Source of the DNA: Spyradocola sp034113365
GTDB taxonomy: Bacteria; Bacillota; Clostridia; Christensenellales; UBA1750
Reading direction: 5' to 3'
DNA: 64,000 bases
NCBI GenBank assembly: GCA_034113365.1
Contig: JAXEXP010000102.1
Location: forward strand, 1 to 64,000
Position numbers and translations under genes: made by a program. Under the pieces are notes generated by a model that made no database searches, was not told the DNA's origin, and was given only the letters and a program-made list of their open reading frames with translations. This document shows, in pieces, positions 19,090 through 28,000 of this stretch; position 1 is the first letter of the stretch; every line of letters starts with the position of its first letter.

Positions 19090-20601
19090 ATGCAGCGCTC
19101 CGCCCGCTTCGTCCCCAACCTGAAAAACACGCTCGTGACGCTGTCCATCCTGCTGGGCTCGATCCTGACGGGCTTTGCGTTTGACGCGCTGGGCCTGCTG
19201 GAGATCAACATCTACACCGTGTTCATACTGGGCATACTGGTCACCGCGGTGGTCACCTCCAGCGTGTTCTTCGGCGTGCTCTCCTGCGTGGGCGGCGTGT
19301 TCCTGTTCAATTTTCTGTTTGCCGAGCCGCGCTTTTCGGTGGAGGCCGCCAACTTCGGCTACCCGGTGGACTTCATCATCCTGCTGGGCGTGACGCTGCT
19401 GGTCAGCTCGCTCTCCCGCGCCAACGAGCGCATGGCCTTCCGCACGCGCACGCTGCTGGCCACCGACCAGCTGTTTCTGAAGGCCTCCGGCGCGGAGGAG
19501 ATCGTGTCCATCGCCGCGGAGCAGCTGCTCCGCCTGCTGCGCCGCCCGCTGGTCTACCTGCCCGTGGAGGCGGGCACGCCCGGCCAGCCGCGGTTCTTCG
19601 GCCCGGGCCGGCTGCGCAATTCCTTTGACGGGGACGCCGTGCGCTGGGTGCTCAAGACGGGCGAGCCCGCAGGCGCGCGCACCGCGCTGTTCACCCGCGC
19701 GCAGTACGCCTACGCTCCCGTGCGCACCGCCGAGCGCACCTTCGGCGTGATGGGCGTGGAGGTCGGGCGCAAGCCGCTGACGGACATGGAGCGCGGGCTG
19801 ATGCGCTCGCTGCTGAGCGAGTGCGCGCTGACGCTGGAGCGCGACTACTTTAACCGCCTGCGCGAGGAGGAGGCCGTCCGCGCGCGCAACGAGCAGCTGC
19901 GCGCCACGCTGCTGCGCTCCATCTCCCACGACCTGCGCACGCCGCTGACCAGCATATCGGGCAACGCCGCGCTGCTGTGCGACCCCGACCGCGCGCTGAC
20001 GGACGCGCAGCGCACCAAGCTGGCGCACGGCATCTGCGACGACGCACAGTGGCTGCTGGGCACGGTGGAAAACGTGCTCTCCGTCACCCGCATGGAGGAG
20101 GGGCGCATGGCGCTGCAGCTGCGGCCCGAGCTGATCGGCGAGGTGCTGTCCGAGGCCGTGGCGCGCACAGCCAAGCTGGCCCCCGGCCGCGCCATCGCGC
20201 TGGAGCAGCAGGACGACCTGCTGATGGCGCGCATCGACGCGCAGCTCATCATGCAGGTGGTGCTCAACCTGCTGGACAACGCCGTCAAGTACACCCCCGC
20301 CGGGTCGCACATCGCAGTGCGCGCCTTCTCCCGCGAGGACCGCGTGGTGGTGGAGGTGGCGGACGACGGCCCGGGTATCCCGGACGCCAACAAGGCGCGC
20401 GTGTTCGAGATGTTCTACACCACCGCCTCCGGCTCCATCGACGGCCGCCGCGGGCTGGGGCTGGGCCTTGCGCTGTGCAGGGCCATCGTCAATGCGCACG
20501 GCGGCGAGCTGACCGTGCGGGACAACGCGCCCCGCGGCACGGTCTTTGCCTTCACACTTTGCCAGGAAAGGATTGAGATGCCATGTCAGACCACCCACTG
20601 A
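19090..20601 (+). CDS. KdpD-type sensor histidine kinase lacking the N-terminal Kdp domain
   Basis: 503 aa from ATG 19090 (AAGGAGGAACC). Four membrane helices at about 12-105 (DUF4118), a GAF-like domain (about 130-260), then HisKA with SISHDLRTPLTS (His about 280), and HATPase with NLLDNAVKYT, DDGPGIP and GLGLGLALC. Compared with KdpD of enterobacteria the N-terminal KdpD and USP domains (about 400 residues) are absent. Overlaps the response regulator by 19 bp. No kdpFABC here; such truncated KdpDE often govern K+ uptake of Trk/Ktr type or c-di-AMP-linked genes. Confidence 0.92.
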   Translation: MQRSARFVPNLKNTLVTLSILLGSILTGFAFDALGLLEINIYTVFILGILVTAVVTSSVFFGVLSCVGGVFLFNFLFAEPRFSVEAANFGYPVDFIILLGVTLLVSSLSRANERMAFRTRTLLATDQLFLKASGAEEIVSIAAEQLLRLLRRPLVYLPVEAGTPGQPRFFGPGRLRNSFDGDAVRWVLKTGEPAGARTALFTRAQYAYAPVRTAERTFGVMGVEVGRKPLTDMERGLMRSLLSECALTLERDYFNRLREEEAVRARNEQLRATLLRSISHDLRTPLTSISGNAALLCDPDRALTDAQRTKLAHGICDDAQWLLGTVENVLSVTRMEEGRMALQLRPELIGEVLSEAVARTAKLAPGRAIALEQQDDLLMARIDAQLIMQVVLNLLDNAVKYTPAGSHIAVRAFSREDRVVVEVADDGPGIPDANKARVFEMFYTTASGSIDGRRGLGLGLALCRAIVNAHGGELTVRDNAPRGTVFAFTLCQERIEMPCQTTH

Positions 20602-21281
20602 TCCTCGTCGTAGAGGACGACAGCGCCGTTCAGAACCTGATCGTCACCGCGCTGGAGACGACGCATGCCTACCGCCTGTGCACCGCCGATACCGGCACGC
20701 AGGCCATCATCGAGGCAGCCACGCAGCAGCCCGCCATCATGCTGCTGGACCTGGGCCTGCCCGATATGGACGGCGTGGAGGTCATCGCCAAGGTGCGCGC
20801 CTGGTCGGACATGCCCATCATCGTCATCTCCGCCCGCAGCCAGGACGACGACAAGATCGACGCGCTGGACGCCGGCGCCGACGACTACCTGACCAAGCCC
20901 TTCTCGGTGGACGAGCTGCTGGCCCGCATGCGCGGCACGCTGCGCCGCCTGCACTACATCAAGGCCTCCGCGCAGGACGCCGTGTTCGTCAACGGCGACC
21001 TGACGGTGGACTACGACGCGGGCACCGCGACCCTTGCCGGCCAGGAGCTGCACCTGACGCCGCTGGAGTACCGCCTGCTGTGCGTGCTGTGCCGCAACGC
21101 GGGCCGCGTGCTCACCCACACCTACCTCACCCGCGAGATCTGGGGCTCCGCGCTGGACAGCGACATCGCCTCGCTGCGCGTGTTCATGGCCACGCTGCGC
21201 AAAAAGCTGCAGCCCCGCCCCGACTCCCCACAGTTCATCCAGACGCACGTGGGCATCGGCTACCGCATGGTCAAGCTCTGA
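20583..21281 (+). CDS. KdpE-like OmpR-family response regulator
   Basis: 232 aa. Receiver with EDD near residue 12, phospho-acceptor Asp in MLLDLGLPDMDG (about 53), and TKPFSVDELLARM (Lys about 104). C-terminal winged helix with HLTPLEYRLLCVLCRNAGRVLTH and HVGIGYRMV. Start overlaps the kinase's last 19 bp, so translation is coupled. Cognate partner of the KdpD-like kinase. Confidence 0.94.
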   Translation: MSDHPLILVVEDDSAVQNLIVTALETTHAYRLCTADTGTQAIIEAATQQPAIMLLDLGLPDMDGVEVIAKVRAWSDMPIIVISARSQDDDKIDALDAGADDYLTKPFSVDELLARMRGTLRRLHYIKASAQDAVFVNGDLTVDYDAGTATLAGQELHLTPLEYRLLCVLCRNAGRVLTHTYLTREIWGSALDSDIASLRVFMATLRKKLQPRPDSPQFIQTHVGIGYRMVKL

Positions 21282-21300
21282 TTCCCTCAAAGCAATACAA

Positions 21301-21346
21301 CAGCGCCCGCGCAGAGTCTCTCCGGCTCGCGCGGGCGCTGCTTTTT
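21301..21346. terminator. Bidirectional terminator between kdpE-like gene and SDR gene
   Basis: CAGCGCCCGCGC / GCGCGGGCGCTG, 12-bp perfect stem, followed by CTTTTT on the plus side. It serves two convergent genes; the SDR stop codon overlaps its right end. Confidence 0.85.
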
Positions 21347-22106
21347 ACTGTTTCTGGCTGTCCATGTACCGCTGCGTCATCATGCTCATCATGCGCCCCA
21401 TGCGGATGGGCGCCAGGTAGCACAGCAGCGTCTGCACCTTCTGCGACAGGCTGTGGCAGAGTATGAACCGTTTGCCGCCGATGTGCCTGGCCAGCCCCCG
21501 CCCCACCTTCTGCGGGTCGGCCATGAACTCCTTGGGCACGGGCAGGGGTGATGCGGACGCCGTGCGCGTCAGCGGCGGATGGAAGATGTGGAAGGTGATG
21601 TTGTCCTTCGCGTATTCGATGCGCATGCACTTTGCCAGCGCCTCGATCGCGCCCTTGCTCGACGCATAGGGGCTGATGTTGACAAACCCCGTCACGCCCA
21701 CGCCGCTGCTGGTGAAGATCACCCGCCCGCCACCCTGCTGCTTCAGCACGGGCACGGCCGCGCGCGTCAGGTTCAGCGCGCCGAAGTAGTTGACGTCCAG
21801 CACGTCGCGGTAGACCTCGTCGGGCGTGTCCTCCATCGCGTCGAACGTGCACCGGCAGGCGTTGTGCACCGCGCAGTCCACTCCACCGAACCGTTCCGCA
21901 CTTTTCAGCACCGCCTCCCGCACGACCTCGCCGTCGCGCACGTCCCCGCAGATGGCCAGCAGCCGCTCCGGATATTGCTTCTCCAACGTCTCCAGCAGCG
22001 CAATGTCCTTGTCCAGTATGGTCACATTCCATCCGTCGCGCAGCAGCTGCTCGGCAAACCAATACCCGATCCCCTGAGCCGCACCTGTCACAAACACATT
22101 CTTCAT
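21345..22106 (-). CDS. Short-chain dehydrogenase/reductase
   Basis: 253 aa. N-terminal Rossmann motif TGAAQGIG (about 7-14), NAC in place of NAG, SSG near 140 and the catalytic YASSK (ISPYASSKGAIEAL). A C-terminal tail rich in Met, Arg and hydrophobics (CYLAPIRMGRMMSMMTQRYM) may contact membrane, suggesting a lipid-like substrate. ATG at 22106 chosen over an upstream methionine because the fold starts at MKNVFVTG. Confidence 0.9.
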   Translation of the reverse strand: MKNVFVTGAAQGIGYWFAEQLLRDGWNVTILDKDIALLETLEKQYPERLLAICGDVRDGEVVREAVLKSAERFGGVDCAVHNACRCTFDAMEDTPDEVYRDVLDVNYFGALNLTRAAVPVLKQQGGGRVIFTSSGVGVTGFVNISPYASSKGAIEALAKCMRIEYAKDNITFHIFHPPLTRTASASPLPVPKEFMADPQKVGRGLARHIGGKRFILCHSLSQKVQTLLCYLAPIRMGRMMSMMTQRYMDSQKQ

Positions 22107-22195
22107 CTCATTATCCCTTTTTCCAAACTGTACCCATCTTCCCTGCACAGCCCGCCACTTTCCGCTTAACCGCTATATCGCTCCAGAGCACTGAG

Positions 22196-22290
22196 AGGCT
22201 CCCCGCTCCGCCCCAGGCTTCCCCAAAGGGAAGCCCGCTGCGAAGCGGAGAGCTGCCGGCCTTCGGCCGGCTGAAGGGTGCGTCCCCCGT
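22196..22290. repeat. Interspersed repeat R3, copy 1
   Basis: Contains AAGGGAAGC, then TGCCGGCCTTCGGCCGGCTG and AAGGGTG. The same blocks occur at 61479-61548. The core GCCGGCCTTCGGCCGGC is a strong hairpin. Sits in the 189-bp gap between the SDR start and the Nudix stop. Confidence 0.7.
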
Positions 22291-22295
22291 TCCTG

Positions 22296-22715
22296 CTAGA
22301 GTACACCGAGTTCCGCCGCCCAGCGGAACAAGTACGGCGTGATATTCGGATAGGTCAGGTTCTCCGGCAGCGCGTCAAACAGCCTGACCTCCGCCATCTC
22401 GCTCTCGGGCATACCGCCCATCTCCTCGATCTGCGCCAGAAACACCTCGCCGCACGCCTCGCCCCTGGGGTCCTTCGCCCAGTAGTCGAACAGCGGCTTT
22501 ATCTCGAACCGCACCGCGCCGCTCTCCTCGTACAGCTCGCGCCTTGCGGCCTCCAGCGGCGTCTCTCCCGCCTCGATGTGCCCGCCCTGCGTCTCCCACG
22601 TCTCGCGCTGCCTGTGCCGCGAGAGCAGGATCTTCCCCCGATGGCGCGACAGCACCACCACAAACTTCAGCTCCTTCGCATCGCCCAGCTCCAGCCTTCT
22701 GCAATCGTAGTCCAT
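22296..22715 (-). CDS. Nudix hydrolase
   Basis: 139 aa. Complete Nudix box GGHIEAGETPLEAARRELYEESG (Gx5Ex7REUxEExGU) about residues 44-66; FVVVLSRHRGKILLSRHRQRETWE is the typical first strand pair. Substrate unknown. Last gene of the run M28-pepP-lrgA-lrgB-nudix (15 bp after lrgB). Confidence 0.92.
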   Translation of the reverse strand: MDYDCRRLELGDAKELKFVVVLSRHRGKILLSRHRQRETWETQGGHIEAGETPLEAARRELYEESGAVRFEIKPLFDYWAKDPRGEACGEVFLAQIEEMGGMPESEMAEVRLFDALPENLTYPNITPYLFRWAAELGVL

Positions 22716-22730
22716 GCCTGCCTCCTCATC

Positions 22731-23408
22731 CTAAAGGAACAGCGAGATCAGCACCGTCATCAGCCCCGCCACGCCGATCGCAATGGAGCTCATCGCGCCC
22801 TGCACCTCGCCCAGCTCCATCGCCTTTGTGGTGCCAATGGCGTGCGAGCAGGCGCCGATCGCCACGCCCTGCACCACGGGGTCCTTCACGCGGAAGATCT
22901 TCACCAGCAGCGGCGCGGTCATCGCGCCCAGTATGCCCGTTAAGATCACCGCGGCCACCGTCACCGGCACAATGCCGCCCAGCGCCTCGGACACCGCCAT
23001 CGCAATGGGCGTGGTGACGGACTTGGGCAGCATGGTCGCCGCCAGCTCCTCAGACAGCCCGAACGCCCTGCACAGCAAATACGCGCTCACCATCGACGCC
23101 ACCGAGCCCACCAGGCACCCGACCACCACCGGCACAAAGTACCGTCCCAGCACCTTGCGCTGGTTGTAGATGGACACCGCCAGCGCCGCCGTCGCCGGGC
23201 CCAGAAACACCGAGATGAACTGCGCGCCCTTGCGGTAGTTGTCCAGCGGGATGCGCAGCAGCTGCAGCGCCAGGATCACCACGACCACCGCGATCAGCAG
23301 CGGGTTGAACAGCGGCAGCTTCGTCTTTTTGTTGAGCCACACGCCCAGCGCAAAGGCCGCAATGCTCAGCACAATGCCAAACAGATAGGAATCCGTCCAC
23401 GCGCTCAT
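22731..23408 (-). CDS. lrgB: LrgB-family protein
   Basis: 225 aa with about eight membrane helices. Hallmarks are LLIAVVVVILALQLL, FLGPATAALAVSIYNQ, LPKSVTTPIAMAVSE and GACSHAIGTTKAMELGEVQGAMSS, all diagnostic for LrgB/CidB. Works with LrgA in murein-hydrolase control or as a glycolate/pyruvate-type transporter. Start overlaps lrgA stop by 4 bp. Confidence 0.95.
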   Translation of the reverse strand: MSAWTDSYLFGIVLSIAAFALGVWLNKKTKLPLFNPLLIAVVVVILALQLLRIPLDNYRKGAQFISVFLGPATAALAVSIYNQRKVLGRYFVPVVVGCLVGSVASMVSAYLLCRAFGLSEELAATMLPKSVTTPIAMAVSEALGGIVPVTVAAVILTGILGAMTAPLLVKIFRVKDPVVQGVAIGACSHAIGTTKAMELGEVQGAMSSIAIGVAGLMTVLISLFL

Positions 23409-23773
23409 GCCTTTTTCCCTCCCAGCTTGCCCTGCACCCACAGGCACAGCCCCGCCGCGCCCGCCGTCGCCGCAAAGGTGATCACCGTCGTCAGCACCAG
23501 CACGCACAGCAGCGGCAGGATCTTGTCCGCCACGGGCTTGTAGTTCTCCAGGATCTCCACGCCCGCCGGTATGAAGAAAAACGCCATGTTTTTGGACAGA
23601 AAATCCGTCACGTCCCCGATCTGCCGCAGCTTTACCGCCCGCGTGAGCAGCAGCGCGAACAGCAGCAGCATCGAAATGACGCTCGACGGGAAGGCAAAGG
23701 GAAGCGCCAGCGCGATCCCTTCGCCCACAAAACAGATCAGCAGCAAAATCAACAGTTGTTTGAGTATCTTCAT
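23405..23773 (-). CDS. lrgA: LrgA/CidA-family holin-like protein
   Basis: 122 aa, four membrane helices: KQLLILLLICFVGEGI, PSSVISMLLLFALLL, FLSKNMAFFFIPAGVEIL (the conserved A.FF.P.GV) and LVLTTVITFAATAGAAGLCLW. Partner of LrgB, with which it overlaps by 4 bp. Follows the Xaa-Pro aminopeptidase gene by 27 bp. Confidence 0.93.
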   Translation of the reverse strand: MKILKQLLILLLICFVGEGIALALPFAFPSSVISMLLLFALLLTRAVKLRQIGDVTDFLSKNMAFFFIPAGVEILENYKPVADKILPLLCVLVLTTVITFAATAGAAGLCLWVQGKLGGKKA

Positions 23774-23800
23774 GGTTTATCCGTCAAATTCTTCCTCGCA

Positions 23801-25588
23801 TCAGATGGCGCGCGTCTCCTGCCGCAGCCAAACCTTCTCCTCCTCGCTCAGGTAGGGCGAGAGCTTCTCGTACACTGCCTCGTGGTACGCGTTGAGGAAG
23901 GCGCGCTCGGCGGCGGTCATCATTTCCGGCAGCACGGGCGCAAGGTCGATGGGCGCAAACGTCAGCGTCTCAAAGTGCATGAACTGGCCGTACTCGTTCG
24001 CCTCGCCCTTGACGCACAGCAGCTCGTTCTCGATGCGGATGCCGTGGCTGCCCTCGATGTACACGCCCGGCTCGTCGGTGGTGATCATGCCCTCCTCCAG
24101 CACGCAGCTGTCGTTGCGCTCGGGCACGATGCGCCAGCGGAAGCCGTTCGGGGGCTCGTGCACCCCGCCGATGTGCGCCACGCCGTGACCCGTGCCGCAC
24201 TTGTAGTCAATGCCCACGTCCCACAGCGGCCCGCGCGCCAGTATGTCCAGATTGATGCCGCGGCAGCCGTACAGGAAGTGCGCGCGGGAGAGGTTGATCA
24301 TGCCGCGCAGCGTGGCGGTGTAGTGCTCCTTCCACTCCTTCGGCATGTCGCCCAGCGCGATGGTTCTGGTGATGTCGGTGGTGCCGTCCAGGTAGGTTCC
24401 GCCGCTGTCCACCAGCAGGAAGCCGCGCGGTTCCAGCTTCGCCGCAGAACCGGGCTTTGCCGAGTAGTGCATCATCGCGGCGTTTTCGTTGTACGCGCAG
24501 ATGGTGTCAAACGACAGCTCCAGGAAGCCCTCCTGCTCGGCGCGCCTTGCCTCCAGATAGTCGCTGGCCACGATCTCGTCCATTTCCATCTTCCCGATAT
24601 TTTGCTTGAGCCAGTACAGGAATTTGGTGTACGCCACGCCGTCCTTGATGTGCGCGTTGCGCGTGTTGGCGATCTCGGTGGCGTTCTTGATGGCCTTCTT
24701 CAGCGTGACGGGCGACTGCTTGTCCAGTATCTTCGCGCCCGCGGGGATGCGGGTGTAGGCCGCGTAATTGAGCTTGTTGGTGTCGATCCACACGCACGCG
24801 CCGTCCGGAATTCCCGCAATATAATCGTAGAATCCCTCATAGGGCATCACATCCACGCCGTCCGCCCGCAGAGACTCCACCACCTCGTCGCTCAGCGCCG
24901 CCGCCTGCGCAAACAGCGTCACCTTCTGCTGCTCCACCGCCGCGAACGCCAGCAGATAGGGGTTGTAGTCGATGTCGCCGCCGCGGATGTTGAGCAGCCA
25001 CGCCACGTCGTCCAGCCCGGGCAGCAGCATCACCGTCGCGCCCTCGCGCGCCATGTCCTCGCGCAGGCCCTTGACCTTGTCCGCCGTGGACACGCCCGCT
25101 TCGCTCAGCTTCAGCCGGAACGCGGGCTGTGCGCTCAGCGCAGGGCGGTCCTGCCAGATCTCGCCCACCAGGTCCTTGTCCGCCGCGAACGTGATTTCCT
25201 TGTCCGCCAGCACCTTTTGCAGCTTTTTGACCATGCCGGTGTACACCACGCGGCCGTCAAAGCCCAGCGTGTCGCCCTTGGGCAGCTTCTGCGCCAGATA
25301 CTCCTCCACCGTGGGCACGCCCGGCTCGCTCATCTTCATCAGCCTAAAGCCGCTGCCTTCCAGCTGCGCGGCCGCCTGAATGAAGTAGCGCCCGTCGGTC
25401 CACATCCCGGCGTCGTCCATCATGGCCACCGCCACGCCCGCCGAGCCCGTAAAGCCCGTCAGATACGCCCGCGCCTTGAAGTGCGCGCCCACATACTCCG
25501 ACTCATGGCAGTCCGCCGTGGGCACGATGTAGGCGTCCATGCCCTCGCGCGCCATCAGCCGGCGCAGCGCTTCCAGTTTCTCACTCAT
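23801..25588 (-). CDS. Xaa-Pro aminopeptidase (M24B, three-domain type)
   Basis: 595 aa, the long clostridial/eukaryote-like form with two creatinase N-domains and the M24 catalytic domain (about 310-530) plus a C-terminal extension. Metal ligands are visible in LLVDSGGTYLDGTTDITRT (two Asp), GTGHGVAHIG (His), and EPGVYIEGSHGIRIENELL (Glu, Glu). Removes N-terminal residues before proline. ATG 25588 has GGAGG 10 bases upstream and overlaps the M28 gene by 8 bp. Confidence 0.94.
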   Translation of the reverse strand: MSEKLEALRRLMAREGMDAYIVPTADCHESEYVGAHFKARAYLTGFTGSAGVAVAMMDDAGMWTDGRYFIQAAAQLEGSGFRLMKMSEPGVPTVEEYLAQKLPKGDTLGFDGRVVYTGMVKKLQKVLADKEITFAADKDLVGEIWQDRPALSAQPAFRLKLSEAGVSTADKVKGLREDMAREGATVMLLPGLDDVAWLLNIRGGDIDYNPYLLAFAAVEQQKVTLFAQAAALSDEVVESLRADGVDVMPYEGFYDYIAGIPDGACVWIDTNKLNYAAYTRIPAGAKILDKQSPVTLKKAIKNATEIANTRNAHIKDGVAYTKFLYWLKQNIGKMEMDEIVASDYLEARRAEQEGFLELSFDTICAYNENAAMMHYSAKPGSAAKLEPRGFLLVDSGGTYLDGTTDITRTIALGDMPKEWKEHYTATLRGMINLSRAHFLYGCRGINLDILARGPLWDVGIDYKCGTGHGVAHIGGVHEPPNGFRWRIVPERNDSCVLEEGMITTDEPGVYIEGSHGIRIENELLCVKGEANEYGQFMHFETLTFAPIDLAPVLPEMMTAAERAFLNAYHEAVYEKLSPYLSEEEKVWLRQETRAI

Positions 25589-26528
25589 CTGTCTCATCCT
25601 CCGTCGCATTGTTTTCAGGGGAAAGGTAACGCCTGACGCCCTGCGCCAGGCAGGCAATGTTGCGCTCGTCCAGCACCGTATCCCGCTTGGTGTGGATGCG
25701 GTTCAGGTAGAAGCCCACGCCCTTTCTGCGCTTGAGCGCCGCAACGCCCACGCCGCAGGGGAAATTGACCTGATCCGAGGGGTACAGCGTGCTCGAGTCG
25801 CTGAAAAAGTGCACCCGCTTGCCCTCCACGGGCTGGAATGCGGCGCGCAGCCGCGCTTCATACGGCTTTGCGCCCTTGCTCAGCACCAGCATCAGTTCGT
25901 CGCCGTCGGATACGCAGTCAAAGTTGAGCAGCAGCTTGTCCTTCATCTGCTTTTTGTGCACCTTGGCAAAGCGCATGGAGCCCAGCAGCCCGTTCTCCTC
26001 GTTGTCAAAGAACACCAGCGCCGCGCGGCTGCGCTCCTCCTCGGTCATCGCCTCATACGCCTCCATCAGCGTCAGCACGCCCGAGGTGTTGTCGTTGGCG
26101 GTGTGCGGATTGGCCGGCCCCAGCAGGAACACCGCCAGCAGCGGCACCAGCACGCCCAGCAGAAAGCCCAGATAGTTGGGCAAAAACGCATCCGTCACCT
26201 GCGCCACCAGCCACCATACCGCCAGCCCGATGGCAAAAAACGGTATGCAGATGCCAATGCTGTACAGCAGGTACAGCGGGATGTTGCGCGGCGAGATGAA
26301 GTTGGGGAAGGGCAGCTGCGCGCAGGTGTCGTAATGCGCGGTCAGCACCACCTCCGCCGTCTCCACGTTCCCGATCACCAGATTGCGGCTGCGCAGCGCG
26401 CCGCCCTCTTCCACCGCCGCCTGCGGATAGATTTCCCGCATGTGCGCAAGAAACGCCGTCTTCTGCGCGCGCGTCTTGCGCACCTGGAATTGGTCGAATA
26501 CCTGTTTTGCGCTCTCGGTCACACACAT
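25581..26528 (-). CDS. M28-family aminopeptidase with membrane helices
   Basis: 315 aa. Zinc ligands: TAHYDT (His, Asp), NDNTSG (Asp), FFDNEENG (Glu-Glu), and later CVSDGDE. Two hydrophobic segments lie between the first and second ligand groups (LYSIGICIPFFAIGLAVWWLV and LGFLLGVLVPLLAVFLLG), an unusual insertion for M28 enzymes that would tether it to the membrane. GGAGGAGGA abuts the ATG. First gene of the peptidase-lrgAB run. Confidence 0.87.
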   Translation of the reverse strand: MCVTESAKQVFDQFQVRKTRAQKTAFLAHMREIYPQAAVEEGGALRSRNLVIGNVETAEVVLTAHYDTCAQLPFPNFISPRNIPLYLLYSIGICIPFFAIGLAVWWLVAQVTDAFLPNYLGFLLGVLVPLLAVFLLGPANPHTANDNTSGVLTLMEAYEAMTEEERSRAALVFFDNEENGLLGSMRFAKVHKKQMKDKLLLNFDCVSDGDELMLVLSKGAKPYEARLRAAFQPVEGKRVHFFSDSSTLYPSDQVNFPCGVGVAALKRRKGVGFYLNRIHTKRDTVLDERNIACLAQGVRRYLSPENNATEDETDE

Positions 26529-26543
26529 TCCTCCTCCTGCACG

Positions 26544-26552
26544 ATTATATCA
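26544..26552 (-). promoter_or_regulatory. Extended -10 promoter of the M28 gene
   Basis: Minus-strand TGATATAAT (TATAAT at 26544-26549), weak -35. The start site would give a 5' leader of only about 10 bases, just enough for the SD. Confidence 0.55.
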
Positions 26553-26639
26553 CAAACTGCAGCCCTGTGCACCCCGCCCTGCAAATTTGTTGTCCCCGGC
26601 GGATTTTACATTGCTCCCCCACAGTTTGGAGGTCGCCCT

Positions 26640-26710
26640 TTTGCGCACCCCAACATGTTGTGGGGCGAAAATCCGTTTCCCACAAGTTTTGCACAGCCTG
26701 TGGATAACTT
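26640..26710. other. Noncoding region with DnaA-box-like sites and a palindrome
   Basis: The 448-bp gap between two divergent genes (26529-26976) holds CCCCAACATGTTGTGGGG (26649-26666, nearly palindromic), TTTCCCACA (26676-26684), TTTTGCACA (26687-26695) and, on the minus strand, a perfect TTATCCACA (26699-26707). The three box-like sequences are spaced 11-12 bases apart. No protein is supported in the gap. Whether it is a DnaA binding locus is inference. Confidence 0.5.
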
Positions 26711-26907
26711 TGGGGAAAACTTTGGGACAACCCTGGGGAAAGCGTGTGCATGACCCCTGTCAAGTGGGCGGGCGTGTAAAATTTTTCCCGGCCGCCCCGC
26801 GATTCCGCCTGATGAAACGGCGCGTACTTTTAGGACGGAGCACGTTTTGTCGCGCATTATGAAAGAAATCCTGCCTTTGCTCCCTCAAGCCCGCTCCGGC
26901 GCGCGGC

Positions 26908-26936
26908 TTTACTTTTTTGCCGCATCGCGCTATACT
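26908..26936 (+). promoter_or_regulatory. Promoter of gpsA-like gene
   Basis: TTTACT (26908-26913), 17-bp spacer, TATACT (26931-26936), 40 bases before the ATG. Confidence 0.75.
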
Positions 26937-26976
26937 GGAACGGAATATCATCTGCAAGGCAGGGAGGTCGGGTTTT

Positions 26977-27933
26977 ATGAAGCTGTCGGTGCTGGGCTGC
27001 GGGCGCTGGGGCGCCTTTATCGCGTGGTATCTGGACCGTTTGGGGCACGAGGTGGCGCTGTACGGGCGCGAGCAGTCCTGGCGCATGGCGCAGCTGCGCT
27101 CCACGCGCAAGAACGACCTGCTGGAGCTGCCCGAGCGCGTCGAGCTGACGAGCGATCTGACGCACGCGGTGCAGCGCGCGCAGTGGGTCGTGATCTCGGT
27201 GGGCGTGCAGTCCTTCCGCGGGCTGGCGCAGGAGCTGGCGGCGCTGCATACGCCCCTCCCGCCGCTGGTGCTGTGCATGAAGGGCCTGGAGGAGGGCACC
27301 GGCGCGCGGCTGACGCAGGTGGCGGCGCAGGAGCTGGGTCCCGTGCCCTGCGCCATCTGGGTGGGGCCGGGCCATGTGCAGGACTTCACGCGCTGCATCC
27401 CCAACTGCATGGTCATCGACTCTGCGGACGAGGCGCTCAAGCGCGCGCTGGTGGACGCCTTCTCCTCCGAGCTCATCCGCTTCTACTACGGCAGCGACCT
27501 GATCGGCAACGAGATCGGCGCGGCGGCCAAGAACGTGATCGGCATCGCGGCGGGCATGCTGGACGGCTACCACCTGACCTCGCTCAAGGGCGCGCTGATG
27601 GCGCGCGGCACGCGGGAGATCGGCAGACTCATCCAAGCGCTGGGCGGTCAGGAGCACACCGCCTACGGCCTGTCCCACCTGGGCGACTACGAGGCCACCG
27701 TGTTCTCGCCCCACAGCCACAACCGCGCCTTTGGCGAGGCGTTTGCGCGCAGGGAACCGTACACGCAGCTGGCGGAGGGCGCGGCCACCACGCGAGCGCT
27801 GTGCCGGTTGGCGGAGCAGTGCGGCGTTGAGCTGCCCATCTGCCGCGCGGTGGAGGACATACTCTACAACGGCTGCGATCCGAAGCAGGCGATGGACGCG
27901 CTGTTCGCACGCGACCTGAAGCGGGAGTTTTGA
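26977..27933 (+). CDS. NAD(P)-dependent glycerol-3-phosphate dehydrogenase-like protein
   Basis: 318 aa. Rossmann motif LGCGRWGAFIAWYL (7-20), catalytic Lys about 185 in IGAAAKNVIGIAAGM, and YGLSHLGDYEATVFSPHSHNRAFG matching the GxGDLxxTCxSxxSRN region in relaxed form. Usual GpsA has SGPSFA; here the stretch is VGPGHVQDF, and GDLxxT is GDYEAT, so it is a diverged GpsA-like clade and its substrate may differ. AGGGAGG precedes the ATG. Confidence 0.83.
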   Translation: MKLSVLGCGRWGAFIAWYLDRLGHEVALYGREQSWRMAQLRSTRKNDLLELPERVELTSDLTHAVQRAQWVVISVGVQSFRGLAQELAALHTPLPPLVLCMKGLEEGTGARLTQVAAQELGPVPCAIWVGPGHVQDFTRCIPNCMVIDSADEALKRALVDAFSSELIRFYYGSDLIGNEIGAAAKNVIGIAAGMLDGYHLTSLKGALMARGTREIGRLIQALGGQEHTAYGLSHLGDYEATVFSPHSHNRAFGEAFARREPYTQLAEGAATTRALCRLAEQCGVELPICRAVEDILYNGCDPKQAMDALFARDLKREF

Positions 27934-28000
27934 GCGTGAAAAAGGGCTGTCCGGGGGGGTTCCTTGAACAACCTATTTTGAGATCAGATGATGGAGCGTT

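Noticed and set aside
23756..25636. Plus-strand frame over 600 codons
   Set aside because: Opposite strand of the Xaa-Pro aminopeptidase; no start signals or recognisable motif.
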